Assembly: GCA_035719045.1 (NCBI GenBank)
Contig: DASTGO010000195.1
Location: forward strand, 1-8,116
Origin: DASTGO01 sp035719045
GTDB lineage: Bacteria > Actinomycetota > Actinomycetes > Actinomycetales > Kineosporiaceae
DNA length: 8,116 nt
Direction: 5' to 3'
Shown one piece after another: positions 5,901 to 8,116 of the stretch. Every line of letters starts with the position of its first letter. The first letter of the stretch is position 1. A program made the translations under genes and the position numbers. The notes under the pieces were generated by a model, which worked only from the letters and a program-made list of their open reading frames with translations, was not told the origin of the DNA and ran no database searches.

Positions 5901-7043
5901 GTGTCGCTGACAGGTCCGTGGTTCTTCGGCCTGCTCGTCCTGGTCACGGCGGGAGCGTTCGGGGCGGCCGTGTACTTCTGGCCCCGGCTGGCGGGCCGGT
6001 CCCCACTGTCCCTGCTGGCCCGGGCCGGGACGCTGCTCGGGCTCAACCTCGCCGTCCTGCTCACCGCGGCGGTCGCCCTGAACAACCAGTTCACGTTCTT
6101 CGCCGACTGGACCGACCTGGCCGGCGCCCTCGGCCGGACCCAGAACGTGACCACCGCCCACCGCGGGGCCACCCCGGCCGACGCCGCCGCCGCGCCGCTG
6201 ACCGGCAGCCTGCCCACCCCGTCGACGATGCCGGCCCAACCAGCCACCAGCGGCCTCACCCAGCGGATCCTCAAGTACACGGTCACCGGACCACTCAGCG
6301 GAATCACCGCCGAGGTCATGGTGGGGCTGCCCGCCGGCTACGCCGACGCGGCGAACCAGAACGTCCGGTACCCGGTCCTGGAGACCTTCCACGGCTACCC
6401 CGGGGCGGTGTCGCAGTGGCTGGGCTCGATGGACCTCGGCGGGGCGATCGACTCCGCCGTGGCCCAGCACAAGATGTCGGACGTGGTCATCGTGTCCCCC
6501 ACCATCGAGGTCCCCGCCGGCCGCGACACCGAATGCGTCAACGGCAACCCGGGTGACCCGCAGGTGGAGACCTGGCTGACCCAGGACGTCCCGAACTGGA
6601 TGGCGCAGACCTTCCGGGTGCGCACCGACCGGTCCGGCTGGGCCACCATCGGCCTGTCCGCGGGTGCCTGGTGCGCGGCGATGGCGACGATGCTGCACCC
6701 GGACCGGTACTCCGCGGGGATCGTGCTGGGCGGCTACTTCACCCCGTCGTTCCTCTCCTACAAGCCGTTCGGGCCGAACAGCCCGCAGTTCCGGCGGTAC
6801 GACCTGATCGCGGCGGCGCAGAACTCCCCGCCGCCGGTGGCGTTGTGGGTCCAGACCTCCCACTCCGACCCGATCAGCTATCCGTCCAGTTCGAAACTGC
6901 TCGCCGCAGCCCGGCCGCCGTTGTCGGTGACCTCCGTCGTGCTGGCCCATGCCGGTCACCGGCTGAGCCTCTGGCAGGACCTGCTGCCACAGGTGTTCCA
7001 GTGGCTGGGTTCCAACATCCACGGGTTCGCCCCCGCGCACTGA
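5901..7043 (+). CDS. Membrane-anchored esterase (esterase D / Ag85-like alpha/beta hydrolase)
   Basis: The 380-aa chain starts with two hydrophobic helices, about 6-27 and 42-60. The loop between them is arginine-rich (R29, R33, R41), so by the positive-inside rule the catalytic part faces outward. A Ala/Pro/Thr-rich linker (about 85-117) leads to an esterase domain of the PF00756 type, the fold of FrmB-like esterases and mycobacterial antigen 85. FHGYPG at 163-168 is the oxyanion-side loop. G-L-S-A-G at 251-255 gives nucleophile Ser253. His353 in HAGHRLSLW is the expected catalytic histidine, and Asp323 in SHSDP is a possible acid. The TECVNG...TWLTQDVPNW block at 210-233 is typical of the actinobacterial branch. 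GTG at 5901 is supported by GGAGG at 5889-5893, 7 bases upstream. The natural ester substrate is unknown; cell-envelope acyl transfer or hydrolysis is an inference. The next gene converges on it. Confidence 0.87.
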   Translation: MSLTGPWFFGLLVLVTAGAFGAAVYFWPRLAGRSPLSLLARAGTLLGLNLAVLLTAAVALNNQFTFFADWTDLAGALGRTQNVTTAHRGATPADAAAAPLTGSLPTPSTMPAQPATSGLTQRILKYTVTGPLSGITAEVMVGLPAGYADAANQNVRYPVLETFHGYPGAVSQWLGSMDLGGAIDSAVAQHKMSDVVIVSPTIEVPAGRDTECVNGNPGDPQVETWLTQDVPNWMAQTFRVRTDRSGWATIGLSAGAWCAAMATMLHPDRYSAGIVLGGYFTPSFLSYKPFGPNSPQFRRYDLIAAAQNSPPPVALWVQTSHSDPISYPSSSKLLAAARPPLSVTSVVLAHAGHRLSLWQDLLPQVFQWLGSNIHGFAPAH

Positions 7044-7063
7044 CTCGGGCGGTGACCCGGACG

Positions 7064-7096
7064 CGCTGACCAGGGCGACTCCGGGGCGGGTCAGCG
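7064..7096 (+). terminator. Inverted repeat between convergent esterase and CHAD genes
   Basis: CGCTGACC at 7064-7071 and GGTCAGCG at 7089-7096 are perfect 8-bp inverted arms around a 17-base loop. On the plus strand the right arm runs straight into TTGTCT, a weak T-rich tail, so it best fits termination of the esterase transcript. Its position between two convergent stop codons (7043 and 7127) would also let it work in both directions. Confidence 0.45.
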
Positions 7097-7103
7097 TTGT
7101 CTG

Positions 7104-7133
7104 CAGCCCAGTTACCGGCAGCCCAGTTACCGG
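7104..7133. repeat. 15-bp tandem duplication across the CHAD stop codon
   Basis: The unit cagcccagttaccgg occurs twice head to tail, at 7104-7118 and 7119-7133. Because 15 is a multiple of three and the unit contains the stop codon of the minus-strand gene, a second in-frame TAA follows five codons after the first (7112-7114 after 7127-7129). The copies are identical, which suggests a recent replication-slippage duplication. Confidence 0.8.
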
Positions 7134-8116
7134 CCGTGCAGTCCAGGGGCGCGGACCCGGCACCAGGCCTGCGCGAAGGCCGCCTCGGACAGCGCGGCCC
7201 GATCCTCCTCGCGGGCATGCAGCCGCCCGTAGGTGAAGCTCGGCTCACCGGAGGCCTGCGCCTGCTCGGCCAGGCCACGCAACTCCTGCCGGATCACCAC
7301 CGTGTCCTGGTGGGCGCCCAGGGCGTCCTGGACCGCCTTCATCCCCGCCGCGTACCGCCGCGCCGGCCGGCCGTACTCCGCCGCCAGCGCCTCCCCGGCG
7401 TACCGGGCGCGCTTGGCCGCCTTCCGGACCTCGTGCAGGGCCAGGTCCCGCGGCACCGGATCCGTCGCGGCGGCGGCAGCCCGCACCAGCCGCCGGGTCC
7501 GCCGCCAGGTCCGGGCGGCCAGGGCGGGCAGCACCCGCTCCGCGCGGCGGCCGGCCAGCGGGCTCAGCGGCGGGTCTGCGACCAGAGCGTCCAGGGCGTC
7601 GAGCAGGGCGAAGTAGCGGGGCCGCTCCAGCTCGCGCAGCAGGTTGTCGTGCGCGGCACGGTGCCGGTCCCCCAGAGTGCCGGCGACCCGTTCCCGGACC
7701 GGTCCGAGGACCAGTTCCGCCGGCTCCTCGGCCAGGTCGTCCAGGAGGCGGTCACGGATCACCTCCGCGTCGCGCACCGCCCCCAGTTCGGCGCCGAGCC
7801 AGGCCAGCTCCTCGCGCAGCGGATCGGTCACCGTGCGGTCCAGCAGCGGGCGGAAGGTGGCCAGGGCGCTGCGCAGCCGGCGGGTCGCCACCCGCATCTG
7901 GTGCACCGCGTCACGCTCGTCGGTCCGGGCCGGTGGGTCGTAGCGGGTGAGCAGGCCGACCAGTTCCCGCAGATGCGCGGTCACGACGGCGCCCGCCCGT
8001 CCCGGCCGCAGCTCCCGGCGACCCGCCGCCCGGCCCGGCGTGGGTCCACCCGCCGCACAGCCGCCCGTCACGGGATCACCGAGCGCCCGGGCGAGCTTGG
8101 ACCGGCTGCTGCTGGG
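7127..8116 (-). CDS. CHAD domain protein, 5' end beyond window (probable CYTH-CHAD fusion)
   Basis: The frame is open to the right edge, so 329 residues of an incomplete protein are visible. The CHAD domain (PF05235) runs from about residue 42 to near the end. HQMRVATRRLRSAL at 72-85 is its hallmark basic helix. LGAVRDAEV at 112-120 and LGAHQDTVV at 266-274 are the matching turns of its two helical halves. HEVRKAAKRARYAGE at 228-242 is the second basic helix. CHAD helices bind polyphosphate through such Arg/Lys/His rows. A GTG at 8071 could be read as a start. However, the codons before it give SKLARALGD (residues 6-14), a sequence I associate with the linker after the CYTH triphosphate-tunnel domain. 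No ribosome binding site precedes that GTG. I therefore read the gene as a CYTH-CHAD protein cut by the window edge; without the CYTH half, any triphosphatase activity cannot be judged. Confidence 0.88.
   Translation of the reverse strand, partial: PSSSRSKLARALGDPVTGGCAAGGPTPGRAAGRRELRPGRAGAVVTAHLRELVGLLTRYDPPARTDERDAVHQMRVATRRLRSALATFRPLLDRTVTDPLREELAWLGAELGAVRDAEVIRDRLLDDLAEEPAELVLGPVRERVAGTLGDRHRAAHDNLLRELERPRYFALLDALDALVADPPLSPLAGRRAERVLPALAARTWRRTRRLVRAAAAATDPVPRDLALHEVRKAAKRARYAGEALAAEYGRPARRYAAGMKAVQDALGAHQDTVVIRQELRGLAEQAQASGEPSFTYGRLHAREEDRAALSEAAFAQAWCRVRAPGLHGR

Noticed and set aside
5856..7163. 435-codon minus-strand frame opposite the esterase
   Set aside because: It is antisense to the esterase and overlaps the CHAD gene end; no recognisable domain.
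1..8116. tRNA, rRNA, riboswitch, CRISPR array, insertion sequence or prophage genes
   Set aside because: I looked for cloverleaf arms, regularly spaced repeats, transposase or integrase motifs and terminal inverted repeats and saw none.

Overview
The window is very GC-rich, with G or C at nearly every third codon position and strong AAGGAGG/GGAGG ribosome binding sites. Its gene content (a PIG-L deacetylase fused to lectin-like repeats, an Rv1855c-type F420-dependent oxidoreductase remnant, a membrane-anchored Ag85/esterase-D-like hydrolase, a CYTH/CHAD protein) points to a chromosomal segment of an actinobacterium (Actinomycetota). I cannot name the genus from sequence alone. No mobile element, tRNA, rRNA or CRISPR array is visible.

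Layout, left to right. 1-244 is non-coding: a short palindrome and a threefold 14-bp direct repeat just beyond the 3' end of the first gene. 245-2053 (-) encodes a 602-aa PIG-L family deacetylase with seven C-terminal propeller-type repeats. 2054-2635 has no intact gene. It holds the upstream region of the deacetylase gene and, at 2199-2534 (+), the orphaned middle third of a luciferase-like (LLM) F420-dependent oxidoreductase. 2636-3589 (+) is an uncharacterised 317-aa protein. 3830-4087 (+) is an 85-aa very acidic protein with a duplicated D-x-x-E-Q motif. 4234-5670 (+) is a complete NADP-type 6-phosphogluconate dehydrogenase (gnd), followed by a perfect 15-bp hairpin. 5901-7043 (+) is a two-helix membrane-anchored esterase. 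7127 to the right edge (-) is the C-terminal part of a CHAD protein, very probably a CYTH-CHAD protein whose CYTH half lies outside the window. The last two genes converge over an inverted repeat at 7064-7096 that looks like a terminator.

The four intact plus-strand genes are separated by 240, 146 and 230 bp. Each has its own good ribosome binding site and most gaps contain a hairpin, so they look like separate transcription units rather than one operon. No shared pathway is evident: gnd is central carbon metabolism (oxidative pentose phosphate pathway), the esterase is an envelope enzyme, the CHAD protein is linked by family to polyphosphate binding, and the deacetylase-propeller protein probably acts on an N-acetylated glycan or glycolipid.

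I see no convincing undescribed multi-gene system. The items most worth a second look are the seven-repeat deacetylase fusion without a visible signal peptide, the LLM fragment that still has a plausible start site, the duplicated-motif acidic protein before gnd, and several small repeats (165-215, 7104-7133).
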